Shown: positions 10,009 to 21,749 of the stretch, one piece after another
Layout: every line of letters begins with the position of its first letter
How positions within the stretch are numbered: position 1 is the first letter of the stretch
The notes under the pieces: generated by a model
Told to the model about the DNA's origin: nothing
Seen by the model: the letters and a program-made list of their open reading frames with translations, nothing else
Databases searched by the model: none
DNA from: Bretschneidera sinensis
Lineage: Eukaryota; Streptophyta; Magnoliopsida; Brassicales; Akaniaceae
Direction of reading: 5' to 3'
DNA length: 64,000 bases
Assembly (NCBI GenBank): GCA_023935145.1
Contig: CM043697.1
Coordinates: forward strand, 53,212,501-53,276,500
Translations under genes and position numbers: made by a program

Positions 10009-13000
10009 TCAAACATTCAGTTCATCAAAATCAAGCAATCCCATCAACATTCTAATCTTACAAAAACTAGCTTCACTTAGGGGTTTTGTAAGAATATCAG
10101 CTATTTGATCTTCTGAAGGTATGAATTCTAATCTTATATCACCTTTTTTAGCATAGTCTCTTAAGAAATGATGTCTAATCTCTATATGCTTGGTTCTAGA
10201 GTGCTGAATAGGATTTTTGGTTAGGTTGATAGCACTAGTATTATCACAAAATATAGGAATATTTTTGAGGTTCATGCCATAGTCTTCTAGTTGTTGTTTC
10301 ATCCATAACACTTGGGCACAACAACTTCCAGCTACTACATTTTCCGCCTCAGCGGTTGATAGTGCAACGGAATTCTGTTTCTTGGAAAACCAAGAAGTTA
10401 ACATAGCACCTAAGAATTGGCATGTTCCACTTGTGTTTTTTCTATCTAACCTACATCCAGCAAAATCAGCATCTGAATAACCTACTAGCTCAAAAGATGA
10501 TTATCTAGAGTAACATAATCCTATGGTCTGGGTTCCTTGCAGATATCTAAGGATTCTTTTTACTGCAACTACATGTGATTCCTTAGGATTAGACTGAAAT
10601 CTAGCACACATGCATATACTGAACATAATATCAGGTCTACTTGCAGTTAAATAAAGCAAAGCACCTATCATGCTGCTATAATACTTAGTATCTACCGTTT
10701 TACCTCCTTCATTAAGATCAAGTTTAGTAGTTGTGCTCATAGGCATTCCAAGTGGCTTTGAGCTTTCCATCCCGAACCTCTTTAGTAGGTCCTTGATGTA
10801 CTTCTGTTGATTGATGAAGATGCCTCATTTTAGTTGCTTGATTTGAAGTCCAAGGAAGTAGGTAAGTTCTCCCATCATGCTTATTTCAAATTCACCTTGC
10901 ATGCACTTTGCAAACTCTTGACACATAGATTCATTAGTAGCACCAAATATAATATCATCAACATAAATTTGAACTATTAAAGTGTCATTTTTGTGAGTTT
11001 TTGTGAAGAGAGTTGTGTCTATTCTACCTCTTACAAAATTATTGTTAATAAAAAATTTGCTTAGTCTTTCATACCATGCTCTTGGAGCTTGCTTTAACCC
11101 ATATAGAGCTTTAGAAAACTTGTAGACATGATTTAGAAGACTAGGATTTTCAAATCCAAGAGGTTACTCAACATAAACCTCTTCTTCTATGAAGCCATTT
11201 AAAAATGCACTTTTCACATCCATTTGAAATAGCTTGAATTTATTAAAGCATGCAAAGGCTAATAACATTCGAATGGCTTCTAATCTAGCTACTGGAGCAT
11301 AGGTCTCATCAAAGTCTATTCCTTCTTCTTGGTTATATCCCTTAGCAACTAATCTAGCCTTATTTCTAGTTACTATACCATTTTCATCCATTTTATTTTT
11401 ATATACCCATTTAGTTCCTATTATTGAATGATCTTTTGGTTTTGGAACTAGTTTCCAAACATTGTTTCTCTCAAATTGATTTATCTCTTCCTGCATTGCA
11501 ATTATCCAATCATTATCTTTTTCAGCTTCTATAAATGTCTTAGGTTCTACTTGAGACAAATAAGCTACAAAATTGCAAATATTTCTAATGGAAGAGCGAG
11601 TTCTTACCCCTTATGAAGGATCACCAATCACTTGATCAATTGGATGATAATTTACATACCTCCAATCTTTGGGTAGACTTTCCTCTTGTTGACTTGAGGA
11701 TGGTTGGTCCAAATTGGGAGTTTTCATCTCTTCATTTGCTTTAGGTGAACTCTCTTTTGGGTCAACAATGGGAGTAGGAGTTTCTATTCTTGGGAAAAAA
11801 TCTGCATCATCTTTAAAGGAAACTTCTCTACTACTCATTGGATTAGATTCATCAATAGTTACATGCACAGATTCTTCTACCACTAGAGTTCTCTTATTGA
11901 AAACTCTATAAGCCTTACTAGTAGTTGAATATCCTAAAAATATTCCTTCATCGATCTTGGAATCAAATTTACCTAAGTTAGTTTTATTTTTATTTAAGAT
12001 GAAGCATTTACTACCAAAAGCACGAAAATAGGAAATATTGGGCTTTCTCCCTTTCCATAGTTCATATGGAGTTTTATCAAGCAGAGACCTTATCAAAATT
12101 CTATTTAATATATAGCGAGAAGTATTCACGGCTTCAGCCCAAAAGTGTTTTGGTAAACTATTTTCACAAAGTGTAGTTCTTGAAAATTCTTCTAGAACTC
12201 TATTTTTCCTCTCAACAACTCCATTTGGTTGAGGAGTTCTAAGTGCTGAAAAGTTGTGATTAATTCTATTTTCATCACAAAATTTTGAAAAGCTTTGATT
12301 TTCAAATTCTCTGCCATGATCACTTCTTATGCTTGAAATACAAATTCCTTTTTCATTTTGTACCTTTTTGAAAAACTTTTCAAATCCTTTGAAAGCTTTA
12401 TCCTTGTAAGCAATAAAAATAACAAAGGTATATCTTGAATAGTCATCAACAATAACAAGAGCACATTGATGGCCACCTAGACTAATGGTACTAATTGGAC
12501 CAAATAAGTCCATATGCAAAAGTTCCAAAGGTCTAGTAGTTGAGACTACATTTTTTGCTTTAAAAGAAATCCTAGTTCGTTTTCCCATTTGACAAGCATT
12601 GCAAACTTTGTCTTTTTCAAAATTGATTTTAGGAAGTCCAATAACTAAATCTTTTCTTGAAACGATTTTTAGCAAGTTCATGTTTACATGACCAAGCCTT
12701 CTATGCCATAGCCATGGATTTTCACTAAAAGTAGGAAAACATTTTTCATTTTCAGAATGCAAGGATTTCAAATCAACTATGTAGACATTTTCATGTCTAT
12801 GGCCAATGAATTTGATCTTGTTGCTCTTGATGTATATAACTAGACAATGAGAGGTTTCAAATGTGACTTTGTATCCTTTGTCACATAATTGACGCTAAGT
12901 AAATTTGGCTTAAGGCCTTGTACTAGCAACACATTATCTAAGGTTGAGAAATCATTACCGATTTTTCCATGCCCGATGATCTTTATTTTAGTATTGTCTC

Positions 13001-13127
13001 CAATGGTCACAAGTCCACCATCTCTTAGAGTTAGCTCATTGAATACACTTTTATCACCGGTCATGTGCTTCGAGCATCCGCTATCAAGGTACCAACAGTT
13101 ACCTTTCTCCTTGGTGTGGAGGTAAAT
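10009..13127 (-). pseudogene. Pol of copia B (protease, integrase, RT, RNase H), broken
   Basis: Copia-type polyprotein. The protease active site WYLDSGCSKHMTGD lies near 13050-13095. A frameshift near 12870 follows. Next come the GAG-pre-integrase motif WLWHRRLGH and zinc-binding CNACQMGK (about 12715-12590), then the integrase core with HMDLFGP and SDHGREFEN (about 12510-12300). RT begins near 11560 with [15 protein letters not shown], includes [13 protein letters not shown], and has the catalytic YVDD at 10954-10965. RNase H ends the gene (STAEAENVVAG, IFCDNTSAI, ILTKPLSEASF). In-frame stops lie near 11608, 11166, 10827 and 10501; at least the first two are CAA-to-TAA changes relative to copia D. 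All catalytic motifs are retained, so decay looks recent. Confidence 0.9.
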
Positions 13128-15190
13128 CTACATCACACAAGGATATACGATAGCACTTTTAGATACCCAAAATTTCTTGGGTCCTTTGTGGTTAGTCCTT
13201 GAAAATACAGTTCCTTTTAGGACCCATGCTTTCTTAACATGTGGTGCTCTATGGACATATTGATGATGCACAATCCTAGCATGATAGTCATAGAAATTTC
13301 TAGGATATCTTACATGTGCATTTCTATTTTCCTTAGGATAGTAGTTCCTAGGATGCATGTTTCTATGGTGAGGAATACGAAAATGCATGTCATTTCCATA
13401 AAAAGTATGATGATGCATTCTAGGATACATGCTAGCATTATTTTGTGTATGCATATTGTTTCTAGGATAACCATGATGGTAATTCCTAGGATGAGCATGA
13501 GCATAATGCATTCTTTGATTATACACATTGCTCCTAGATTGAGCATGATAATTATTTCTAGGATGTGTATAAGCATTTCTAGAATGAGCATACATATAAG
13601 CATGAGTATTTCTAGGATGCTTCAATTTAGTATGAACATTTAAATTTCTAGATTTCCTAGCATTCATCGAGGGAGTGCTCTTAACCTTGCTAGGAGCTTT
13701 TGAAGTAGAAGCTCCATCTACACAAGAGGCTTTCATGAATAAGCTCTCTTTTGATTTTTGCTTTCCCAATAGAGAATATTCTAAACCAGATTTTCCTCCA
13801 CTTGATCTTTGGGAAGAAAACACTTCATCAAGTTTATCTTTACCAAGCATAAGTCTTGATATAGCGCTATTTAATTCAGAAATTTTTTTTTTCAAATTCT
13901 CATTTTCATTTTTGAGAAAATCTTGAGAAGAATCATATAATAAAGATGATAGTTTTTCTTTTTCTTATCTTAGATTTATCATCTCTTTAGAGAGAGATGA
14001 TACCTCTTTCTTAAGAACAGAATTTCTAGAATTAAATTTCCTCAATTCTTCATGCATTTCATTTATTACTTCTAGCAGTTCTTCACTACTAGTAACAATA
14101 TTATTCTTAGCAGAAGGAGAAGATGTTACCTCACTTTCATCGTCGATTGCCATCAAACAAAGGTTGGCAATTTCCTCGTATCCAATTTCTTTGTCTGATG
14201 ACTCATCTTCTTCGTCATCGCTCCAGGTAGTTGATACCATGGCTTTCTTTTTGAAGCCCTTGTATGGTTTGTTTGAAACTGGACAATCAGCATGTGACCG
14301 GGCTTTTTGCAGCCATAGCACATAAGCGGTTCCCTTTTCGGAGTGGGATCCTTTGTGTAAAGTTTCTTGCTTTTCTTCAAAAACCTATGGAATCATCTGG
14401 TGATTAAGGCTATTTCACCATCCTCTTCACTGCTCTCTGCTTCTTGTTCTAATTCCTTTTCTTTGTTGCTCGTAGAAGCTTTGAGAGCGATTTGCTTTTT
14501 CTTCTTCTTATCATCATTGACGATGGGAGTCATTTCTTCCATCTCGTATGTCAATAATGACCCAAGCAGTGTCTCAACATCAAGCTTGTCAAGATTTTTG
14601 GCCTCCTGTATGGCTGTCCTCTTTGGTTGTCATTCTGGTGGCAGAGATCTCAAGATTTTTCTGGTTAGTTCAACCTCCTCAATATTCTTACCAAGCAGTT
14701 TTAAACTATTTATAATAGTGGTGAACCATGAGTGCATTTCAGAAATAGTTTCGTTAGGAGACATTTTAAATGATTCATACTCAGAAATTAGCATGTAAAT
14801 TTTAGACTTTTTTACTTCACTAGTTCCTTCATATGTGACTTGTAATTTGTCCCATATCTCTTTAGCAGAAACGCATGCAGATATTTTATTATATTCAAAA
14901 ATATCTAATGCACAATGTAACATGCTTGTTGCTCTGCTATTGAGAGACATCGCTTTACAATCCTCGTCAGTGAACTCAGTTTTGAGTTTAGGCATTGTAT
15001 GAAGAGTCTCTCCAATAAATATTTCTTTTGAAGGAATTCTAGGTCCTTCTTCTATGATTCTCCATAGATTGTAATCTTGTCATTCGACAAAGATTTTCAT
15101 TCTATTTTTTCAATAGTTATAATTTGAGCCATTGAACAAAGGTGGTATAGTATAAGAGTGTCCCTCAGAGTAGCTATTTGCTGCGATTGG
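13128..15190 (-). pseudogene. Gag of copia B with broken zinc knuckle
   Basis: Sirevirus-type gag. The N-terminal motif PLFNGSNYNY lies near 15150-15120, with a TGA directly after it where Trp is expected, and a second TGA follows at FVE*QDY. The UBN2-like core contains ALDIFEYNK, AKEIWDKLQVTYEGTSEVK and KILRSLPPE (14995-14630). The CCHC knuckle CYGCKKPGH near 14300 is split by a frameshift, so the last Cys is in another frame. A coiled coil (14150-13960) and a tract rich in His, Asn, Arg and Tyr (13640-13240, repeated H-P-R-N units) follow. The frame ends at TAG 13128-13130, immediately before protease in the same frame. The expected start codon is degraded: the codon before AANSYSEGH reads ATC. 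Confidence 0.85.
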
Positions 15191-15229
15191 ATCAACTCAA
15201 GGATTTTAAGCCTAAATAAGAGAACGAAG

Positions 15230-15242
15230 CTCTGATACCAAT
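15230..15242 (-). other. Primer-binding site of copia B (initiator tRNA-Met)
   Basis: TTGGTATCAGAGC on the minus strand, directly after the 5' LTR end, complementary to the 3' end of plant tRNA-iMet. Confidence 0.9.
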
Positions 15243-16496
15243 TGTAGATCGAGGTTTCAACCCAAGAGGGGGGGTGAATTGGGTTTTTAAAACTTTTTGT
15301 GGAATTAATACAAGTTTATAAAAACGAATAAGCAGCAAACAAATAATACAAGTAATGTGTTGTAAATAAAGAGTTTAAGGAAAGAGGATGCAAACACAGT
15401 TTATAGTGGTTCAGCAATATCGGATTCGTTCCGACCCTACGTCCACTCTCTTCAAGGAACTCCTTGAAGTAATCCACTAAGAAATCTTAGTCGCACAACT
15501 TAACCGGGTGTTGCACAAACCGTACACAAGCAACTTATAGGTGTTGCTTAAACCGAACAATCCTCTTCCTTTCGGAAGTTTCCCCTTCCTATCGGAAGTA
15601 ATCCCTTTGCAAAATATATTGTAAAGTAAAAGGTAGAGAGACAGCAAATGAAAGCTTATTACAACAGAAATGTCTCTCTTTCAAAGTAAAGCTTGAAGAA
15701 ATGGCTCAACAAGATTATTTCAAAGCTTTTTGTGTTTCAAAAGTATAAAAACTTGATTGTGTGAGATCAACTCTTTTTGAATGTATACAGCTTGTTATTG
15801 AATGCTTAAATGAATGGGTTTATATAGCAATCAATTAATATGGCCATTAACACTTTAATTTGAAAAAGATTTGCTTTAAAACATTCAGATTTGGAGTCCA
15901 ACGGTCATATTTTTGAACTACCAGTCGACTGGGTCGTGATACCAGTCGACTGGGTTCACTTGAAAAAAATCACGTTTTCAGACCTTTTGGGTATCCAATC
16001 GACTGGTATATTTCATCCAGTCGACTAGGGACTTTCTGTCCATTTTACCAGTCGACTGGATTGATTCATCCAGTCAACTGGGGACTTACTGTCCATGCAC
16101 CAGTCGACTGGGTTGATTCATCCAGTCGACTGGCGACCTTCTGTCCTATATACCAGTCGACTGGTATATGTACCCAGTCGACTGGGTTGTCTTTCAACCC
16201 AGTTTTTCTTCTGTTTTTCATTAAAAATATTTGTTTTAAAATCAATTGTTTTAGAAAACCTTTTGTGTTCGAGCCATTGAACAAGCTAATACAATGTATA
16301 AGTGAGACTTACATTGGTTCTAAACCTTAAGACCTATACTAGATCTTCAGTCTTCACTTGATACTTGATTTGGTTCGAGTTCTTGCACTTTGTTCCTTGG
16401 TTGAATGCGTTTGATCCTTAATACAACTTAGCTTAAACTTGTTAGTAAAATAACAGTTGTGTTTTGCCATCATTAAAATACGGGCGAGGGTCAACA
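15243..16496 (-). repeat. 5' LTR of copia B
   Basis: 1254 bp, TG...CA bounded, with the right half of the aagag target duplication directly outside. On the minus strand it starts TGTTGACCCTCG. The TATATAAA box is at 15819-15826. Seven perfect and about three mutated CCAGTCGACTGG palindromes lie at 15920-16190, upstream of that box, hence in U3. The U5/R part contains a block (atagtggttcagcaatatc, near 15402) shared with all the copia LTRs in this window. Confidence 0.93.
15819..15826 (-). promoter_or_regulatory. TATA box of the copia B 5' LTR
   Basis: TATATAAA on the minus strand, about 100 bases downstream of the palindrome cluster and about 580 bases before the LTR end. This is the likely core promoter of the element. 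The 3' LTR has the same box at 6787-6794. Confidence 0.7.
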
Positions 16497-16854
16497 AAGA
16501 GGATGAGGAAAAAGAAGAGGAAAAAGAAGAGGAAGAAGAAGCTAGAAGAGGACGAGGAAGAAGAAGAAAAAGAAGAAGAATAAGAAGAAGAGAAAGAGGA
16601 AGAAGAGGAAAGAGAAGAAGAAGGAGAGGAAAAAAAGGAAGAAGAAGAAGAAGAAGAAGAAGAAGAAGAAGAGAAAGAAGAAGAAGAAGAAGAAGAAGAA
16701 GAGGAATAGGAAGAAAGAAGAAGAAGAGGAAGAGAAAAAATATGAAGAAGAAGAAGAGAAAGAAGAAGAAGAGGAAAAAGAAAAAGAAAAAGAAAAGGAA
16801 GAAGATGATGATGATGTAGAAGAAGAGGAAGAAGAAAATGATGAAGAAGAAGAA
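16497..16854 (+). repeat. GAA-rich tract 2 of the CACTA gene
   Basis: Purine tract continuing the CACTA sequence after copia B, mainly GAA/GAG triplets, ending in a gatgatgatgatg run and aagaagaagaa. Together with 6193-6209 and 19660-19715 it forms a second copy of the acidic tail. Confidence 0.8.
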
Positions 16855-19659
16855 TGTTGGTCGAAAATATACTATGATAATACTCAATATCAAAATATAT
16901 GTGGAATTAAATCAAATCAATCTTTCTAAATTACCAACACAAAGATGAGAGTTTATTGCTTAATATAGAAAAGATAATTGAATTATAAATAATTAAGCAG
17001 TTAATCTCATTTACTTGAATAATAAATAATTATAAGCAAGTAATTGTGCATGTAATTAAAGAGATAGAGTTAGAGAGATGCAAACTCGATTTATAGTGGT
17101 TCGGTAATATCGAAATCCTTCCGATCTTATGTCCACTCTCTTCAAGGATCCTCCTTGAAGCCTTTCACTAAAACAAGCAACTTCACAGGTGTTGCTCATA
17201 CCGAATACAAACAACTAACTTCAAGGGTGTTGCTTCAATCTTTTCACAAGAATCCTAAGTTTGCTACCCAAGTGTATATAGCCAACACTCACTAGCTCAC
17301 TTACAAACTCTCACACGAGTTACACCAACTTTTTTAACAAGATAATGAAAGGAAAGTTTGAAACAAACAAACAAGAGAGAGATTTCTCAATGAAGATTAC
17401 AACTCAATATGTAGACTGAGGTTTCAACCCAAGAGGGGGGTGAATTGGGTTTTTAAAAACTTTTTCTAATTAATCACAAGTTTATAAAAACAGATAAACC
17501 CACAAGCATGTAAACAAGTAATATGCTGTAAACAAAAGAGTTTAAGGAATAGAGGATGCAAACTCAGATTATAGTGGTTCAGCAATATCAGATTTGTTCC
17601 AACCCTACGTTCACTCTCTCCAAGGAACCTCCTTGAAGCAATCCACTAAAACTCTTAGTCGTGCAACTTCATGGGTGTTGCACAAACCTTACAAACAGTC
17701 CCTTCCTCTTGGAAGCAAATCCCTTCATCTCGGAAGCTAATCTCTTCCTTTTGGAAGCTAATCCCTTTACAATAAATGAGTTACTGTAAAGTAGGTAGAG
17801 AGACAGCAATGAAAGCTTATACAACTGAATAATATCTCTCTTTCAAAGTAAAGCTTGAAGAATGGCTCAACAATAAATATTTCAAAGCTTTTGTGTATTA
17901 ATAAGTAAAAAGTACAATCTCTTGTTTTTAAATGCTCAATAGAGTGGGTTTATATAGCCTTGTATTGATATGGCCATTTTGTACTGACTTGAAATGTTTT
18001 GGTGCATTTTATGCTGAAGTCTCGTGTCTCAATGGTCATATTTTTTGAATTGCCAATCGACTGAGTCTTAGTACTAGTCAACTGGATCAGGTGAAAAGTC
18101 TCACCTTTAAGGTTTTGAATAGTACCAGTCGATTGAGTTGTTCTTACCAGTCAACTGGGGACAGTCTGTTCAAATCACCAGTCGACTGGTGTGAAACACC
18201 CAGTTGATTGGGGACACACTGTCCAAAACACCAGTCTTCTGGTATAAGTACCCAGTTGACTGGGTTATCCTTCAACCCAATTTTTCATTCTTTGAAATGT
18301 TTTTGACTTATAAACGTTTGAATGAATAGTTTTGTTAAAATGTTTTTTCAAAAAGAGTCATTGGACAAGCTTGTTACCTGAACCGGTGAGATTTACAACT
18401 TGATTCAATACCTTGTACCTAAACTAGATCTTCTGTCTTGACTTGGTGTTTGATTCGGGTTGAGTTCTTGCACCTTGATTCTTGGTTGTATGCTTTTAAC
18501 GCTTAATACACTTAGATAACACTGTTAGTATAATTAGAGCTGTGTTTTGTCATCATTAAAATTTAGGTGAGGGTCAACACAATATTTTCTTTCTCAAAAG
18601 CTTATAGCTTGACAATGGAGTTTTTGGCTCAAGAAGAAGAGAAAAAATATATTTTTCTTTAATCCTTTGTTGTAGAATGTTTTTCTTGTCTTCCAAATGA
18701 CCTTTGAGGCTCTATTTATAGTGTCTTGAAGTCTTCTAGCCGTTGGAAACAAAATAGAGCCGTTAGAGATAGCATTTTAAATTCAAAATATAGCTGTTGT
18801 AACTTGTCCAGTCGACTATCCACTTATGGCAGTCGATTGTCCTTTATAACTGATGCAAAAACTGACTTTTCGAGCACCCAATCGATTGGTACTATTCACC
18901 CAGTCGACTGGGTTAGTTTTTGTGCACTACTACAGTGTTTTCAGGATGAATAGTATTTTCAACATCAATTTTCTTCATATTTCTTCGTTTTTTTTTTGGA
19001 TTTTTGAATTTCAAAAAATCTCTCAATTGAATCAAACTTTCTTGCACATTAAAAAAAATGAGTTAAACACTTCAAAAGTTTTTTTTATCATCAAAATTAA
19101 TCTAATCAATTTCTTGATTGAGGCATTTTTGATGATGACAAAACATATTACAAATTTAAGCATAATGTGTGTGCAAGATATATGAATAATGATATATTAC
19201 AAATGCTCAAATAGTTTTCTATGTCAACATAAATTCCTCTTAAGTTCAATTAGAGAATGTTAAGTATTGAGCCCAAAGAATTTAATATTTGCATTTAATA
19301 AAATCACGTAGAGATTTTAGATATTTAATTAATTAAGGCTATGTAATAAAATGCAATGCAAATTTAATTAGCTCATAAAAATTGAAATGCTTACAAAGTG
19401 TATATTAGGATTCAAACCTATAATTTAGCTCTTTTGTCTTTGAAGTTGTATTTCAATTATTCTCTTTGAATTTGATCTTTTGGAGAGCTTCTTGACTTTT
19501 GAGATCATCATTTTGATTCACCAATTTCTAAAATATTTATCTCCTTTGATGTATAAGTACTATTAACAATCTGTATCACCTAAGTAATATTCATTAGTGC
19601 TTAATTAAGATTTTTGTCACTATCAAAATCATTCAAGGTCAATAGACACTTGATCAACA
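16855..19659 (-). repeat. Solo LTR J (copia, Sirevirus-like), split by solo LTR K
   Basis: On the minus strand it starts TGTTGATCAAGTG and ends CGACCAACA, flanked by the 5-bp duplication aagaa (16850-16854 and 19660-19664). Without K it is about 1.6 kb. It shares the R/U5 block ttatagtggttcggtaatat (near 17090) with the LTR of copia B, and two degenerate GTCGA palindromes near 18810-18900. No internal retrotransposon domain is present, so it is a solo LTR left by LTR-LTR recombination. The minus orientation is inferred from the match to B. Confidence 0.85.
17410..18579 (-). repeat. Solo LTR K (copia B family) nested in J
   Basis: 1170 bp, beginning tgtagactgagg and ending gggtcaaca on the plus strand. 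It is flanked by caata at 17405-17409 and 18580-18584 and is closely similar to the LTRs of copia B throughout. Its palindromes near 18050-18260 are more degenerate than those of B. It inserted into J and then lost its internal region. Confidence 0.92.
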
Positions 19660-19661
19660 AA

Positions 19662-19662
<1 letters not shown>

Positions 19663-19715
<53 letters not shown>
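19663..19715. repeat. (TAA)n microsatellite
   Basis: About 17 uninterrupted AAT/TAA triplets directly after the J target duplication. It probably arose from the A-rich end of the GAA tract. Confidence 0.9.
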
Positions 19716-19717
<2 letters not shown>

Positions 19718-19830
19718 GGCAGATGATGATGAGGACGATGATAATGATGATGATGATGATGATAACTTTAGTATTAACATGGATGTTGATTATTTAATGG
19801 TAAGATAGATTTTTTTTTTTCATGGATGAT
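19716..19830 (+). repeat. Second copy of the TNP2 acidic exon end
   Basis: The GATGAT run followed by aactttagtattaacatgg and the next 50 bases repeat 6085-6195 with a few changes. The CACTA therefore carries a tandem duplication of the end of its first gene, each copy preceded by a GAA tract. Confidence 0.8.
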
Positions 19831-20989
19831 GAGAATTATATGAGTTGCATGACTAACAAATTGTATACATTATATGATTTCTTTATTGTCATTTGCATGA
19901 GCTAGTTTTTAAACATATTGTATCAATTGTCATATATTCACATTTGCAACTTTTCTTGGAAAACAGGATGCCAGGTCAAGAACTTTGAGGTGCAGAGGGT
20001 AGTGGCTGTGGACGAAGTCCCACGAGCCTGGTTGTGCAACCATAGGCTACTACTCAAGAGGCTACTACGTTAGAGGGAAGGACCCGCTTTTGTATTATTA
20101 TTTAATTATGCATTCTTTTGTTAATTTAAAGTAATTCTTAAATAACGTATTATTTAATATGCGATTATACATTCTCTTATGCAGGGGTGAAGGTCGGACC
20201 TTCTCAGGCCCCTCCAGTCACCCGTCAGGTCAGAGGACCAAACAAAGAGAAGCTTCTGCTAGCTCAAAAGAATCTTTTGACTATATTGAGCGATAGATGT
20301 TTATACATGTTCATTCCATATTATTCATGTCATTAATTTACATTAATATATGTCACATATCGATTAATGTACGTATTTGTTTATGATTGTAATAAATTCC
20401 ATGGGTGCAAAGATATATCCAAAAACATTTCGACTCAAGTGAGGAAGCACATGAATGGCCCATAGAACAGTTAGTATCAATACACTATCGACATCTAGAA
20501 CTTTATTTGGGATAATTTTCTGGTATTTCTTTTTTCTCAATTCATTTCTTTTAGTTTTACTGTTATAATATACTCTATGATTGTATTATATATAAAATAA
20601 TTGAAAACTAATCATATTTTGGTTGTTTCTTAGATGCGCTACACTTTTGCGACCCCCGAGGAGCTTGAGTTTGCTAGGCCTGTCCATGATATAATCGCTG
20701 CGGCTCGCCACATCGACTAGATGAATGAATTGCGGGGTAAATGTAAGCAGCAACAGGGTAAGGACAATGCAAACTGGTATGGTTGGAGTAGGGATGACGG
20801 GGGAAGAGGCCACAAGATCCTCACTGAGCACTAGGATGTTTTGGTTAGTTTATGGGCATCAGACACATAGACTTATCGCTCCAATGTTGCGTCGGTGAAT
20901 AGGCGGTCGGGTGATGATTGACATGTTCACCATGTTAGGGGGTCCATCAACACGGACGTCCACATGAGTGTATTGGTATATGTTTTCTT

Positions 20990-20993
<4 letters not shown>

Positions 20994-21039
<46 letters not shown>
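20994..21039. repeat. (CT)n microsatellite
   Basis: About 23 CT dinucleotides in an intron-like position of the second CACTA gene, directly followed by a short TA run. Confidence 0.95.
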
Positions 21040-21040
<1 letters not shown>

Positions 21041-21749
21041 ATATATATATTTCCTAACAAATTGTAACGTGCAGTCCCAAAAGTTGGGCAGAGATGCCAT
21101 ACCTGTTGAGATGTTTAATATGATGCATAAACTTCAATCAGGGACATGTGATTACGTCGATAACAAGTCCAGGGACACGATGGTATGTATAAAATGTATT
21201 TTTTTTCACTAATATGCAAAATAATTTTTGGTTTTAATATAGTTTGGGAAAAAATTATTAATCATATGCATTTGTTTGTAATGTAGGAAACATATGACCA
21301 GCGTGTTCGAGATAAGAGTGGTGGCTAGATTGAAGCATCCTCACAGCCTGAGATCGACATCGTTGAGTGGTTGCATGCATCAGGTGGACTAAAGAAGGGG
21401 TGATTTTATAGATTCGGGGGCATGATAGATGATCGCCCCTTTGGTACCAGCTCTCTAGGTAGTAGTAATTCCTCCTTCAGATCCACTACATCACGGTTCA
21501 GACCTGTTGTTGATGTCAGCATGATACAACAACAAATGGATGATGATAGGTAAAGAATCGATGAGCTTCAGTCACAACTGGTGCGAGCAAATGCTAGGGC
21601 GGATGGCATGCATTCACGTCTCGAGTCCATGGAGCAGATATTGCAACAGATATCGATCTTAGGAGGTTCTAGGGTGGATCCTACCACACGACCTGATGTA
21701 AGTAAAACACATTGAACTTTTTTACTTTATTAGTTACCAACCATGGTGG

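Larger units (their letters stand above)
6210..16496 (-). mobile_element. Complete Ty1/copia Sirevirus-like element B
   Basis: Full-length element on the minus strand, with LTRs at 6210-7381 and 15243-16496 and a perfect 5-bp target duplication aagag at 6205-6209 and 16497-16501. In minus-strand order: 5' LTR, tRNA-iMet primer site, gag with a zinc knuckle, a His/Asn/Arg/Tyr-rich region, protease, integrase, reverse transcriptase, RNase H, a palindrome array, a third ORF, polypurine tract and 3' LTR. The domain order (integrase before RT) is copia. The gag type, long LTRs, palindromes and extra ORF point to the Sirevirus (Maximus/SIRE) lineage. Several stops and frameshifts make it non-autonomous. 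Confidence 0.93.

Noticed and set aside
13239..13643. Plus-strand Met/Ile/Ser-rich open frame of 134 codons
   Set aside because: It is the antisense of the repetitive His/Asn/Arg-rich part of copia B gag.
15230..15242. tRNA genes suggested by tRNA-Met-like sequence at several positions
   Set aside because: Only 12-14 bases match, next to LTR ends. These are primer-binding sites, not tRNA genes.
16354..16893. Similar Leu/Phe-rich and Arg/Lys-rich frames in the second GAA tract
   Set aside because: Same cause, and they run across an LTR boundary.
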